A stretch of DNA of 64,000 bases from Clostridiales bacterium. Lineage in GTDB: Bacteria > Bacillota > Clostridia > Christensenellales > Borkfalkiaceae. Below are positions 44,674 through 54,118 of this stretch, piece after piece (within the stretch, counting starts at the first letter, position 1; the number at the start of each line of letters is the position of its first letter). Made by a program: the position numbers and the translations under genes. The notes below the pieces were generated by a model, which saw nothing but the letters and a program-made list of their open reading frames with translations, did no database searches and was not told where the DNA came from. The stretch is from contig SVIG01000002.1 of the NCBI GenBank assembly GCA_015071005.1, positions 248,001-312,000 on the forward strand. Direction: 5' to 3'.

Positions 44674-44710
44674 AAGCCGCCGTGCGCTTGTCTATTGCGC
44701 TCGGCGGCTT
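44674..44710 (-). terminator. Intrinsic terminator
   Basis: AAGCCGCCGtGCGC...GCGCtCGGCGGCTT hairpin. Confidence 0.6.
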
Positions 44711-44730
44711 CCCAAATTACTCTTCCTTTT

Positions 44731-45897
44731 TTATAAATCCAAGTCTTTTAACAATTTTGCAATACGTTCTTTTTTATCCTTTGGCATATTTACATTCGCT
44801 TTTATCTCTCGAGATACGTTTTGGGAATCTTTGCCAAAGAGCAATCGACACCAGCGTTTAATTTGATAAAAGGGCAATAGAATTTTTCGTTTTTCTAAAT
44901 TAGGATATTGCAACTTTAATTCCTTATACGGCAAAAAAATTCTCGACCATAAATATCGAAATCGTCCTCCCCTTCTAACGTGCTGCACAGCCACACGATT
45001 TTCAATATCCGCATACATACCAGCATATAGAATGTAATCTTGTATATTTTTTACAATTTGCGTTTCCTCAACGTCACCAAACCATACGGCGGCCGTTTCT
45101 TCCACCGCTTTAGCAAACGTTAATAATCCTCCGTTTTGCAAAAGTTCAATACAAGTGCTCGATTGATAACGCCCCTGCCTTTGCAAAAAATATATATCCA
45201 AAAATGGTCGCACACCGCATCCACCAATTTCAAAATGTTTTGCCATATGCGCAATGTGATAAAAATAAAACATTTCATCCGTCATCACTCTATTATAGGA
45301 TCGAGTTTCTACAACATTTTCCCAAATAGTATATAAAATATCACTAGACTTTTGCGCGCGCCCCTCTTCCACCAAACTATGATGCAATTCTAAATGCACA
45401 CCGCTCGGCGCAAACAAAGAAATGTCGTGAGAAGATTCCACTTCCTTATATTGATACTCTAGCTCCTGTATCAAAATTTCTTTGATTTGCTCTAAATTCG
45501 ACTTATCAATCAAAACGTCAATATCACAGCTTGTGCGCATCCAAGGTTCAGGATAGTATTTACGAATAACACTTCCCTTCAACGGAATAAACGGAATTTT
45601 TGCTCGCTCCAAGGTATTACAAATCTGTTCAAATTCATATTGAATCTGTTCGTAACGGAAGACCGCCATGTTACGCTCTTGCAAAAAGTGTTTTTGTGTC
45701 TCCGATTCATCAGGCAATAAACCGTTGTTATCTAGCGCGTCGCCTATTAGATGCGCCAAGTCATGCCGTTTGGAAAGCTTGAATAAAGCAGGCAAAACTT
45801 CAGGTGTTATTAAATTTTGAATATCTTTACAAAGCTCCTCTCCTTTCATCTCGAAACGAAGCAACGCAAAAAATATTTTTTCAACCGTTCGTTGCAT
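44731..45897 (-). CDS. Nucleotidyltransferase-family protein of polysaccharide loci
   Basis: IPFIPLKGSVIRKYYPEPWMRTSCDIDVLIDKSNLEQIKEIL; GVHLELHHSLVEEGR; start taken at MQRTVEK. Confidence 0.75.
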   Translation of the reverse strand: MQRTVEKIFFALLRFEMKGEELCKDIQNLITPEVLPALFKLSKRHDLAHLIGDALDNNGLLPDESETQKHFLQERNMAVFRYEQIQYEFEQICNTLERAKIPFIPLKGSVIRKYYPEPWMRTSCDIDVLIDKSNLEQIKEILIQELEYQYKEVESSHDISLFAPSGVHLELHHSLVEEGRAQKSSDILYTIWENVVETRSYNRVMTDEMFYFYHIAHMAKHFEIGGCGVRPFLDIYFLQRQGRYQSSTCIELLQNGGLLTFAKAVEETAAVWFGDVEETQIVKNIQDYILYAGMYADIENRVAVQHVRRGGRFRYLWSRIFLPYKELKLQYPNLEKRKILLPFYQIKRWCRLLFGKDSQNVSREIKANVNMPKDKKERIAKLLKDLDL

Positions 45898-45913
45898 ACC
45901 TGCCCCCGTCATT

Positions 45914-47098
45914 TTAATCTCTAAAATATAAATCCCTTGTATAAACTTTCTCTAAAACGTCCTTAATTTCTTCATTATAGCGATTCGCTAAAATCACGTC
46001 ACAAATTGATTTAAACTCCTCTAAATCACGAATCACACGACTATTAAAGAACGTATCATCCCGCATAGTCGGCTCGTAAATCACCACTTCGATTCCCTTT
46101 GCTTTGATACGTTTCATAACGCCTTGAATACTGCTTTGACGGAAATTATCGCTGCCTGCCTTCATCGTTAAGCGGTATACACCTACCACTTTAGGCTGTT
46201 TTGCAATGATTTGATCCGCAATGAAATCTTTTCTTGTCCCATTTGCCGCAACGATGGCGGAAATGATATTCTGCGGTACGTCGTTATAATTCGCAAGCAA
46301 CTGCTTTGTATCTTTAGGCAAACAATAACCGCCGTACCCAAACGAAGGATTATTGTAATGCCCACCAATACGAGGATCTAATCCAACCCCTTCGATAATC
46401 GATTTTGTATCCAACCCTCTCACGCACGCATACGTATCCAGCTCGTTGAAAAAGGAAACACGCAACGCCAAATAGGTGTTTGCAAACAATTTTACCGCTT
46501 CCGCTTCGGTTGGATTCATAAAACGCACTTCAATATTTTCTTTCAGCGCGCCTTCTTGTAACAATTTCGCAAACGTCTCCGCCGCCTTTTTCAATCTTGC
46601 ATTACGAACTGGTGTACCAACGATAATGCGGCTAGGATACAAGTTATCATACAACGCCCTGCCTTCCCTCAAAAATTCGGGGCTAAATAAAATATTGTCA
46701 CAACAATATTTTTCTCGGACGCTTTCCGTAAAACCAACGGGCACGGTACTCTTTACTATCATAACCGCATCGGGATTTACCTCAATGACTTGCTCGATAA
46801 CGCTTTCCACCGACGACGTATCGAAGTAATTCTTACGTTCGTCATAATTAGTCGGCGTGGAAATAATCACAAGCTCGGCATCTTTATACGCCGCCGCACC
46901 ATCTGTCGTTGCCGTTAAACGCAACTCTTTCGTCGCCAAATACTCCTCAATTTCTTTATCGACTATGGGCGACTTTTTATTGTTAATAAGTTCCACCTTG
47001 GCGGGTACAATATCCACCGCCGTTACTTCATTGTGCTGCGAAAGCAACACTGCCATAGAAAGACCGACGTAGCCGGTTCCTGCGACTGCTATTTTCAT
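45914..47098 (-). CDS. ugd: UDP-glucose/nucleotide-sugar 6-dehydrogenase
   Basis: [73 protein letters not shown]. Confidence 0.93.
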   Translation of the reverse strand: MKIAVAGTGYVGLSMAVLLSQHNEVTAVDIVPAKVELINNKKSPIVDKEIEEYLATKELRLTATTDGAAAYKDAELVIISTPTNYDERKNYFDTSSVESVIEQVIEVNPDAVMIVKSTVPVGFTESVREKYCCDNILFSPEFLREGRALYDNLYPSRIIVGTPVRNARLKKAAETFAKLLQEGALKENIEVRFMNPTEAEAVKLFANTYLALRVSFFNELDTYACVRGLDTKSIIEGVGLDPRIGGHYNNPSFGYGGYCLPKDTKQLLANYNDVPQNIISAIVAANGTRKDFIADQIIAKQPKVVGVYRLTMKAGSDNFRQSSIQGVMKRIKAKGIEVVIYEPTMRDDTFFNSRVIRDLEEFKSICDVILANRYNEEIKDVLEKVYTRDLYFRD

Positions 47099-47240
47099 TT
47101 CTTTTTCTCCTTAATATTCATTATGAAGAAACAGACTCCTCGCCAAACGTCTCCGTAGCAAAAAATCCGTTCTTTGAAAATACAGTTGCACCCTTGTCCC
47201 TATGGTGTCTCCTATGGCAACTCGGTTGCAAACTTAATTT

Positions 47241-48314
47241 TTATACCTTATAAAACTCTTTATACCATTCGGCAAATTTTCGAAGCCCCACCCGAAGCGG
47301 CGTGGCAGGCTTGAAACCAAAATCCTCTTCCAAAGCGGAAGTATCCGCATACGTTACAGGCACATCCCCTGCTTGCATAGGCACAAGTTCTTTATGCGCC
47401 TCAAAATCATAATCCACAGGAAGTACTTCCGCACGAATAAGCTCTTGCTGTAAAATATCCACGAAATCAAGGAGATTTTCAGGGCTGCTATTGCCGATAT
47501 TATACACTTTATACGGCGGCAAAGGCAAACCGTCCTCTCCGTTTTGTTTTTCGGGCGCGTGTTGCATAACGCGCTTTACGCCCTCTACGATATCATCTAC
47601 AAACGTAAAATCACGTTTGCAGTTACCATAATTAAAAATTTGAATTTTATCCCCTTTCAACAGCTTGTTCGTAAATCCAAAATACGCCATATCAGGACGT
47701 CCAGCAGGCCCGTAAACAGTAAAGAATCGAAGCCCCGTTGAAGGAATATTATACAGCTTACTATAAGCGTGCGCCAATAATTCGTTGGATTTTTTCGTTG
47801 CCGCATACAAAGACACGGGATTATCCACTTTATCGTCTGTGGAATACGGAACTTTTTTATTCGAGCCGTACACCGACGAACTGGATGCGTAAACCAAATG
47901 TTCTACTGGATTATGTCGGCACGCCTCCAAAATATTATAGAAGCCTATCAAATTCGCTTCAATATATACATCAGGATTGGTAATCGAATATCGAACCCCT
48001 GCCTGCGCCGCCAAGTTGACAACCACTGCAGGTTTATGTTCAGTGAAAATGCTGTCAATCAGTACCTTATCCGCAATACTCCCACGAACAAAATCCCATT
48101 CGCAATCTTCTTTTTCACTCACCGCTTTTTCGATTTCCGAAAGGCGATATTCTTTAATGGATACATCATAATAATCATTCATATTATCAATGCCGACAAT
48201 ATGAATATTTTGATAGGAGCGCAAAAGTTCCAAGACGAGATTACAGCCGATAAACCCTGCCGCACCCGTCACAAGAATTGTTTGGTTATTCAAATCTACG
48301 TTTTGTTTTAACAT
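47241..48314 (-). CDS. SDR epimerase, UDP-glucuronate 4-epimerase type
   Basis: ILVTGAAGFIGCNLVLELL...VGIDNMNDYYDVSIKEYRL; VVNLAAQAGVRYSITNPDVYIEANLIGFYNILEACRH. Confidence 0.88.
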   Translation of the reverse strand: MLKQNVDLNNQTILVTGAAGFIGCNLVLELLRSYQNIHIVGIDNMNDYYDVSIKEYRLSEIEKAVSEKEDCEWDFVRGSIADKVLIDSIFTEHKPAVVVNLAAQAGVRYSITNPDVYIEANLIGFYNILEACRHNPVEHLVYASSSSVYGSNKKVPYSTDDKVDNPVSLYAATKKSNELLAHAYSKLYNIPSTGLRFFTVYGPAGRPDMAYFGFTNKLLKGDKIQIFNYGNCKRDFTFVDDIVEGVKRVMQHAPEKQNGEDGLPLPPYKVYNIGNSSPENLLDFVDILQQELIRAEVLPVDYDFEAHKELVPMQAGDVPVTYADTSALEEDFGFKPATPLRVGLRKFAEWYKEFYKV

Positions 48315-49042
48315 ATCCCCTTGTACTCCTTTTGCACTCTTTCATAGCTTTCCAAGTTACCGATATCATAGCGTTTACCAGGCATTTCCATTGCGTGAAC
48401 AGTCGTTTGCGTACAAAGCCAAGCAATATAACTACCAGGCGCATCTACCCCACAACCGCTTTCAATGCCCTTTTTCACAAGTCTTGCATCTTCTTTCGTG
48501 TAATAATAGAAGGGAGGGCAAGCCCAATTCGATTTCGGTTCAGCAGGTTTTTCCGTTAAAAGAAGAATTTTATCATTTTCGTCTACTTCCGCTACGCCGC
48601 TCTTTTGCAACTTTTGCATGGATGCTTCATAATAACGCATAATGCAAGACGTACCCTTTTCCTTCGCATAAACGATAAACTTCGTCAAGCTAAAATCAAG
48701 AAGGTTATCCCCTGCGATTACCAACATATCGTCGTCAAGTGAAAGTTCATCAATGGCAAATTGAATATCGCGCACCGCGCCAAGACGGGTTTCGTTTGTA
48801 CTTGTGCCGTCATCGACAACTGTAATCTTTTGAGCCTTTTGGGCGCACCATGTACGGAAACAATCCGCAAATTTATGATTGGAAATCACCACGTATTCGT
48901 CTACTACACCAAGCAAATCAATGTCGTCAATCAACCAATCTAGAATCGTTTTATCCTGTACTTTTAACAATGGTTTCGGAAAGTTTTCTGTTAAAGGATA
49001 CAATCTCGTTGCATATCCTGCTGCTAAAATTAAACATTTCAT
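48308..49042 (-). CDS. Sugar-1-phosphate nucleotidyltransferase
   Basis: MKCLILAAGYATRLYPLTENFPKPLLKVQDKTILDWLIDDI. Confidence 0.87.
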   Translation of the reverse strand: MKCLILAAGYATRLYPLTENFPKPLLKVQDKTILDWLIDDIDLLGVVDEYVVISNHKFADCFRTWCAQKAQKITVVDDGTSTNETRLGAVRDIQFAIDELSLDDDMLVIAGDNLLDFSLTKFIVYAKEKGTSCIMRYYEASMQKLQKSGVAEVDENDKILLLTEKPAEPKSNWACPPFYYYTKEDARLVKKGIESGCGVDAPGSYIAWLCTQTTVHAMEMPGKRYDIGNLESYERVQKEYKGIC

Positions 49043-50211
49043 AATTCCACCCCATCTGCCGTATCACAGATATGTACTGAGAATTTCCCTTCCAAAGCAG
49101 GGAATGCTTTCAAATATTCGTTCGTCACGTGCTTTTCTATATCCCATGCAAAGGAAGGATCAATAATTGCCATACAGCAACCTTTAAAGCCTGCGCCGCT
49201 AAAGCGGCCGCCGTAAATGCCGTCCGTATGTAACATGATTTCATACAGCGTTTTCAGCTCGTCCGAACCCGTTTCGTAATTATAAATAGAGGAATGCCCA
49301 CTCTCAAAAGAAAGCTTACCAAACGTTTCGAGATCCCCTTTACGCCACGCTTCCGCGCCTGCTTCCACGCGTTTGAATTCCGTATACCAATGTTCTGCTC
49401 GTTTGCGCCAATTTTCAGGCAATTTATCTTTATACTGCAAATACGTTTCATAAGGAACGTCGCGAAGGAAAGTTTCGTTAAACTTACCGTATTCCATACC
49501 GCTAAACGCTTTCAAGGCATATGCAGCGCTACGACATTCGTCCACGCGCATATTGAATTTACTCCCCGCAAGAGTACGTTCCACCCCCGAGAAAAAAATC
49601 GCAATTTTATACGGTTTCATATTCTGGTTGGTTGGAATTAACTCATAGCTGTCGTCTTTCGTATCAAGGTATAAAAGCTTGTCTTTTTTGGAAAAAACCT
49701 CGCAGGATTGATCGAGCTTTCCACACGAAACGCCAACGTATTTATTTTCCGCCGCCTGCGCAGTCAAAATCATTTCAAGCTCTGTAAGATGAATATCATT
49801 CACCTTGCAAAGCGCGGATAAAAAGGCTATCGTAACCGCAGCAGACGAGGACAACCCGCCGATGGGAAGGCTACCTTCAATCACCCCGCAAAGGCCTACT
49901 TTCAAAGGATATTTTTGCGAAAGCATCAGTGTTGCCCCGCGCAAATAGTCCGCCCAGTCATTTTCTTTTTGGTCGGGTACAGATTTCACGTGCCACTGTG
50001 CGCGCTTGTTAAATTGCAACGAAGACAATTCAATAACGCCGTTTTGTTTAGGTGAGTATGCGATATGTATGCCCTTATCAATCGCAAAACCCGTAATTTT
50101 TCCGTATTGATGGTCGCTATGCGCCCCCATCGGACAAACGCGATAGGGACAAAACGCCACCGCCGTAGGATCTTTCTTGTATGTTTCCGCAAATTTTTCT
50201 ATGCAACGCAT
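49039..50211 (-). CDS. GHMP sugar kinase, galacturonokinase/galactokinase-like
   Basis: AFCPYRVCPMGAHSDHQYGKITGFAIDKGI; GSLPIGGLSSSAAVTIAFLSAL; GRFSGAGFKGCCMAII. Confidence 0.82.
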   Translation of the reverse strand: MRCIEKFAETYKKDPTAVAFCPYRVCPMGAHSDHQYGKITGFAIDKGIHIAYSPKQNGVIELSSLQFNKRAQWHVKSVPDQKENDWADYLRGATLMLSQKYPLKVGLCGVIEGSLPIGGLSSSAAVTIAFLSALCKVNDIHLTELEMILTAQAAENKYVGVSCGKLDQSCEVFSKKDKLLYLDTKDDSYELIPTNQNMKPYKIAIFFSGVERTLAGSKFNMRVDECRSAAYALKAFSGMEYGKFNETFLRDVPYETYLQYKDKLPENWRKRAEHWYTEFKRVEAGAEAWRKGDLETFGKLSFESGHSSIYNYETGSDELKTLYEIMLHTDGIYGGRFSGAGFKGCCMAIIDPSFAWDIEKHVTNEYLKAFPALEGKFSVHICDTADGVEL

Positions 50212-51402
50212 TTAGAACTTTCTCCAAACCATTTTATCAACAACACCAGTATAGCTTTGGATAATCTTTACAACCTTCGTCGAAACGTTTTCTTCCACGT
50301 AATCGGGTACGGGAATACCATGATTGCCATCATTCGTCAAATCCACTGCCGTTTCTACCGCTTGCAACAAATGCTTTTCATCAATCCCCGCAAGCACAAA
50401 GCACGCCTTATCTAATGCCTCGGGGCGTTCCGTCGAAGTACGGATACATACCGCAGGGAAGGGCTTGCCGATACTCGTAAAGAAGGAGCTTTCTTCGGGT
50501 AACGTACCGCTATCCGAAACAACCGCAAATGCGTTCATTTGCAGGTTATTATAATCGTGGAAACCCAAAGGCTGGTTTTGAATCACACGCTTATCAAGTT
50601 TGAAACCGCTTGCTTCCAAACGTTTTTTGCTTCTCGGATGGCAAGAATACAAAATCGGCATATCATACTTTTCCGCCAATTTATTGATTGCCGTAAACAG
50701 CGAAACAAAATTCTTTTCCGTATCGATATTTTCTTCTCTATGCGCGGAAAGTAAAATGTATTTTTTCGGCTTCAAGCCAAATCTAGTCAAAACGTCGCTC
50801 GCTTCAATTTCAGCAAGGTTGTTGTGCAAAACTTCGGCCATCGGCGAACCCGTAACGTACGTTCTTTCCTTGGGTAAACCACAATCCGCCAAATAACGGC
50901 GGGCATGTTCGGAATACGCCAAGTTAACGTCGGAAATAATATCGACAATGCGGCGGTTCGTTTCTTCGGGCAAACATTCATCCTTGCATCTATTCCCTGC
51001 TTCCATATGGAAAATAGGAATATGCAAACGCTTTGCAGGGATAGCGGAAAGACAACTATTCGTGTCGCCTAAAATGAGGAGCGCATCAGGCTTGCAAGCC
51101 GCCATAAGCTTGTACGAACAGTTGATAATATTGCCAACCGTTGCGCCAAGGTCGTCGCCCACCGCATCCATATACACTTCGGGGTCGGCAAGCTTTAAAT
51201 CCTTGAAGAACACGCCGTTCAAATTATAATCGTAATTTTGTCCCGTGTGTGCAAGAATGCAGTCAAAATATTGACGGCATTTATTGATAACCGCCGCCAA
51301 ACGAATAATTTCAGGGCGCGTACCTACGATAATGAGCAGCTTCAATTTTCCGTTGTCTTTAAATTTTACGTCAGAATAATCTAATCTAATTTTTGTTTCC
51401 AT
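50212..51402 (-). CDS. UDP-N-acetylglucosamine 2-epimerase family (CapG/WbjD/WecB-like)
   Basis: LLIIVGTRPEIIRLAAVINKC; HTGQNYDYNLNGVFFKDL; FHMEAGNRCKDECLPEETNRRIVD; VSDSGTLPEESSFF. Confidence 0.9.
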   Translation of the reverse strand: METKIRLDYSDVKFKDNGKLKLLIIVGTRPEIIRLAAVINKCRQYFDCILAHTGQNYDYNLNGVFFKDLKLADPEVYMDAVGDDLGATVGNIINCSYKLMAACKPDALLILGDTNSCLSAIPAKRLHIPIFHMEAGNRCKDECLPEETNRRIVDIISDVNLAYSEHARRYLADCGLPKERTYVTGSPMAEVLHNNLAEIEASDVLTRFGLKPKKYILLSAHREENIDTEKNFVSLFTAINKLAEKYDMPILYSCHPRSKKRLEASGFKLDKRVIQNQPLGFHDYNNLQMNAFAVVSDSGTLPEESSFFTSIGKPFPAVCIRTSTERPEALDKACFVLAGIDEKHLLQAVETAVDLTNDGNHGIPVPDYVEENVSTKVVKIIQSYTGVVDKMVWRKF

Positions 51403-51438
51403 AATTAAAAATAAATCCCTTTTGAATTTCCCGTATAA

Positions 51439-51945
51439 TTAAAATGCTTTTTTCAATGCTTTATCTTTTTCTTCGTATTTCAAATGCCCCAAGTGCAAAG
51501 ATTCCTTTTGAATTTTTTCAAAATACTCATCCGCCGTCTTGATAACCCTTGCTGGGACACCTACAGCTACTGAATTATCGGGAATATCACGAGTCACCAC
51601 TGCTCCTGCTCCAATAATAACGTCGTTTCCAATATTGACGCCAGGCAAAATCAGCACATTGTTTCCTATATAGACATTATTACCTATCGTAATCGGTTTT
51701 GTTATTTCCAAATCAGGAACTCTATCTCTAAATAATAAGGTACCACCATCGTGATTGATAAAACGAATATTATTGGTTAAATGTACGTTGTTTCCAAGCG
51801 TAATAATCCAAGGCTCCGTCCCCCAACTGACTACTCCATATATACGACACCCCTCTCCCATATTCACACCTATTTTTTTTGCATATTGTATAGGCGTCGC
51901 ACGACGTTTAAAAATTTTCTTTTTCAACTTTCTGAATATATTCAA
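51439..51945 (-). CDS. Left-handed beta-helix acyltransferase
   Basis: Hexapeptide repeats ITIGNNVYIGNNVLILPGVNIGNDVIIGAGAVVTRDIPDNSVAVGVPARVIK. Confidence 0.9.
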   Translation of the reverse strand: MNIFRKLKKKIFKRRATPIQYAKKIGVNMGEGCRIYGVVSWGTEPWIITLGNNVHLTNNIRFINHDGGTLLFRDRVPDLEITKPITIGNNVYIGNNVLILPGVNIGNDVIIGAGAVVTRDIPDNSVAVGVPARVIKTADEYFEKIQKESLHLGHLKYEEKDKALKKAF

Positions 51946-51963
51946 AATTTTTATCTCCTTAAT

Positions 51964-53166
51964 TTACTCTACAATTTCAAAAAACGTATCGGGATGATTC
52001 GAATCGAATTGCTCGTTTGCCCACATCACCGTCACTAAGTTTTCCGTAGCGGAAAGATTGATAATGTTGTGCGTATATCCAGGCAACATATGTACCGCCT
52101 GAATCTTCTCGCCACTCACTTCAAAATTCAATACTTCATCACTACCAATTTTGCGCTGTTGAATCAAACCATGCCCCGCTACAACAATGAAAAATTCCCA
52201 TTTCGTATGATGCCAATGCTGACCTTTCGTAATGCCTGGTTTGGAAATATTGATCGACACTTGTCCACACTTTTCCGTTTTCAAAAGTTCGGTAAAGCTA
52301 CCGCGCGCATCCACGTTCATTTTTAAGTCAAACGCCACTTTCTCTTTGGGCAAATAGCTTAAATACGTCGAATAGAGCTTCTTTGCAAAACTACCGTTTG
52401 GAATCTCGGGCACAACAAGCGTTTCACTTTGTTTACGGAAAGCATAAAGCAAATCGACAATTTCACCAAGCGTTACTTTATGCGTAATCGGTGCAAAATA
52501 ATATCTGCCGTTTTCGCTTTCAATAGGCGTCAAGCCGTCGTAATCACAACGATGTCCCTTCCCTTCTAAAAGGTCCAACATTTCCGTTACCAAATCGTCG
52601 ATATAGAGAAGTTCGAGTTCAATCGCTCTATCATTGACAGTAATCGGCAAATCGTTTGCGATATTGTTGCAGAAGGTCGCGACAGCACTGTTGTAATTCG
52701 GTCTACACCACTTGCCAAACAAGTTCGGGAAGCGGTAAACGCATACCTGCCCCCCACCTTTGCTCTCATAATCGAAGAAAAGCTCTTCGCCTGCCTTCTT
52801 GCTTTTTCCGTATTCGCCTTGTGCATAACGGCCGATTAAAGTCGCTTGAATAGACGAAGAAAGCATTAAGGGACACTTATTGTTATACTTCTTCAAAGTG
52901 TCGAGCAAAGTCGATGCAAAGCCAAAATTCCCCTGCATAAATTCTTCTTGATTTTGCGGACGGTTTACTCCAGCAAGATTAAATACAAAATCCGCTTGTC
53001 TACAATACGTTTCCAAATCCATAGGATTTGAATCGATATCGTATTCGTAAATCTCTTTAATCGATAATGCAGGACGAGTCTTATCCTTGCCTTCTTTTAA
53101 GTTTTTCAAAGCGGCACAAAGGTTTTTTCCAACAAACCCCTTCGCCCCCGTAACGAGTATTTTCAT
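51964..53166 (-). CDS. capF: CapF-type bifunctional UDP-sugar reductase/epimerase with C-terminal cupin
   Basis: MKILVTGAKGFVGKNLCAAL; FNLAGVNRPQNQEEFMQGN; cupin block SINISKPGITKGQHWHHTKWEFFIVVAGHGLIQQR. Confidence 0.88.
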   Translation of the reverse strand: MKILVTGAKGFVGKNLCAALKNLKEGKDKTRPALSIKEIYEYDIDSNPMDLETYCRQADFVFNLAGVNRPQNQEEFMQGNFGFASTLLDTLKKYNNKCPLMLSSSIQATLIGRYAQGEYGKSKKAGEELFFDYESKGGGQVCVYRFPNLFGKWCRPNYNSAVATFCNNIANDLPITVNDRAIELELLYIDDLVTEMLDLLEGKGHRCDYDGLTPIESENGRYYFAPITHKVTLGEIVDLLYAFRKQSETLVVPEIPNGSFAKKLYSTYLSYLPKEKVAFDLKMNVDARGSFTELLKTEKCGQVSINISKPGITKGQHWHHTKWEFFIVVAGHGLIQQRKIGSDEVLNFEVSGEKIQAVHMLPGYTHNIINLSATENLVTVMWANEQFDSNHPDTFFEIVE

Positions 53167-53176
53167 AGCTTGTCCC

Positions 53177-54118
53177 TTATAAACAATTATCTTTATACCA
53201 TTTCATATATTCTTCAAGACCTTTTTCCAAAGATACTTCAGCCTCGAAATTCAATTTTTCTTTCGCTTTATCGGCATTTGCTTTACAATGCTTAACGTCC
53301 GCAGGGCGTTCAGGGGCATATATAATTTTGGTGTTAGAACCAGCAATCTTAATCATCATTTTTGCTAACTGATTAATCGTAATGCTGCTTCCACTTCCCA
53401 AATTATATACATCCGTTCCCAAATTACTTACAGAGCCCAAATAATTCGCACGCGCCACGTCTCTAACATTTACAAAATCACGCGTTTGTGTTCCATCGCC
53501 AAAAATGGTAATTGGCTCGCCGGAATAGATTCTTTTTGCAAAAATAGGAATAACATTTCCATATAAATCAAATCTTTGGTTTACCCCATAGATATTGAAA
53601 TATCTCAAACAAACCCCCGTCAATTCAGGATAAATCCCAGAATATGCAAGAATCATCTTTTCCGCGGCCAGCTTACTTACTCCATAAGGCGAATCAGCAT
53701 TTTGAGGATGATTTTCATCAATGGTTGGCGTAACAAGCTCCCCAAAAATAGCCGCCGAAGACGAATAAACAACTCGGGGAATATTATTTTTTCTCATCCC
53801 TTCCAACACATTAATTGTTCCTATTAAATTAGTTGAGGAATCCAACTGCGGATTATCAATAGACTTCTGTCTACCTACGCAAGCTGCAAGGTGAAATACA
53901 ACATCAGCGCCCCCCTGCATCTCCTTTTGCATAAGTGTCTCATCACGTATATCTCCTTGCACAAATTCAACATCGCCACTTTGAATATATTTTTCAATAT
54001 TGATTAAATGTCCAGAGGAAAGATCATCAATCACCTTAATATCATAATTTTTATCCAATAGCAATTTAACGATATTTGAACCAATGAACCCTGAACCACC
54101 CACAACTATTGCTTTCAT
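53177..54118 (-). CDS. SDR nucleotide-sugar epimerase
   Basis: AIVVGGSGFIGSNIVKLLLDKNYDIKVIDDLSSG; SPYGVSKLAAEKMI; TQTRDFVNVRDVA. Confidence 0.88.
   Translation of the reverse strand: MKAIVVGGSGFIGSNIVKLLLDKNYDIKVIDDLSSGHLINIEKYIQSGDVEFVQGDIRDETLMQKEMQGGADVVFHLAACVGRQKSIDNPQLDSSTNLIGTINVLEGMRKNNIPRVVYSSSAAIFGELVTPTIDENHPQNADSPYGVSKLAAEKMILAYSGIYPELTGVCLRYFNIYGVNQRFDLYGNVIPIFAKRIYSGEPITIFGDGTQTRDFVNVRDVARANYLGSVSNLGTDVYNLGSGSSITINQLAKMMIKIAGSNTKIIYAPERPADVKHCKANADKAKEKLNFEAEVSLEKGLEEYMKWYKDNCL

Noticed and set aside
52733-52753. Further copy of the GGGGCAGGTATGCG motif
   Set aside because: It is within the CapF coding sequence (GGGQVCVYRFPN), so chance coding match is likely
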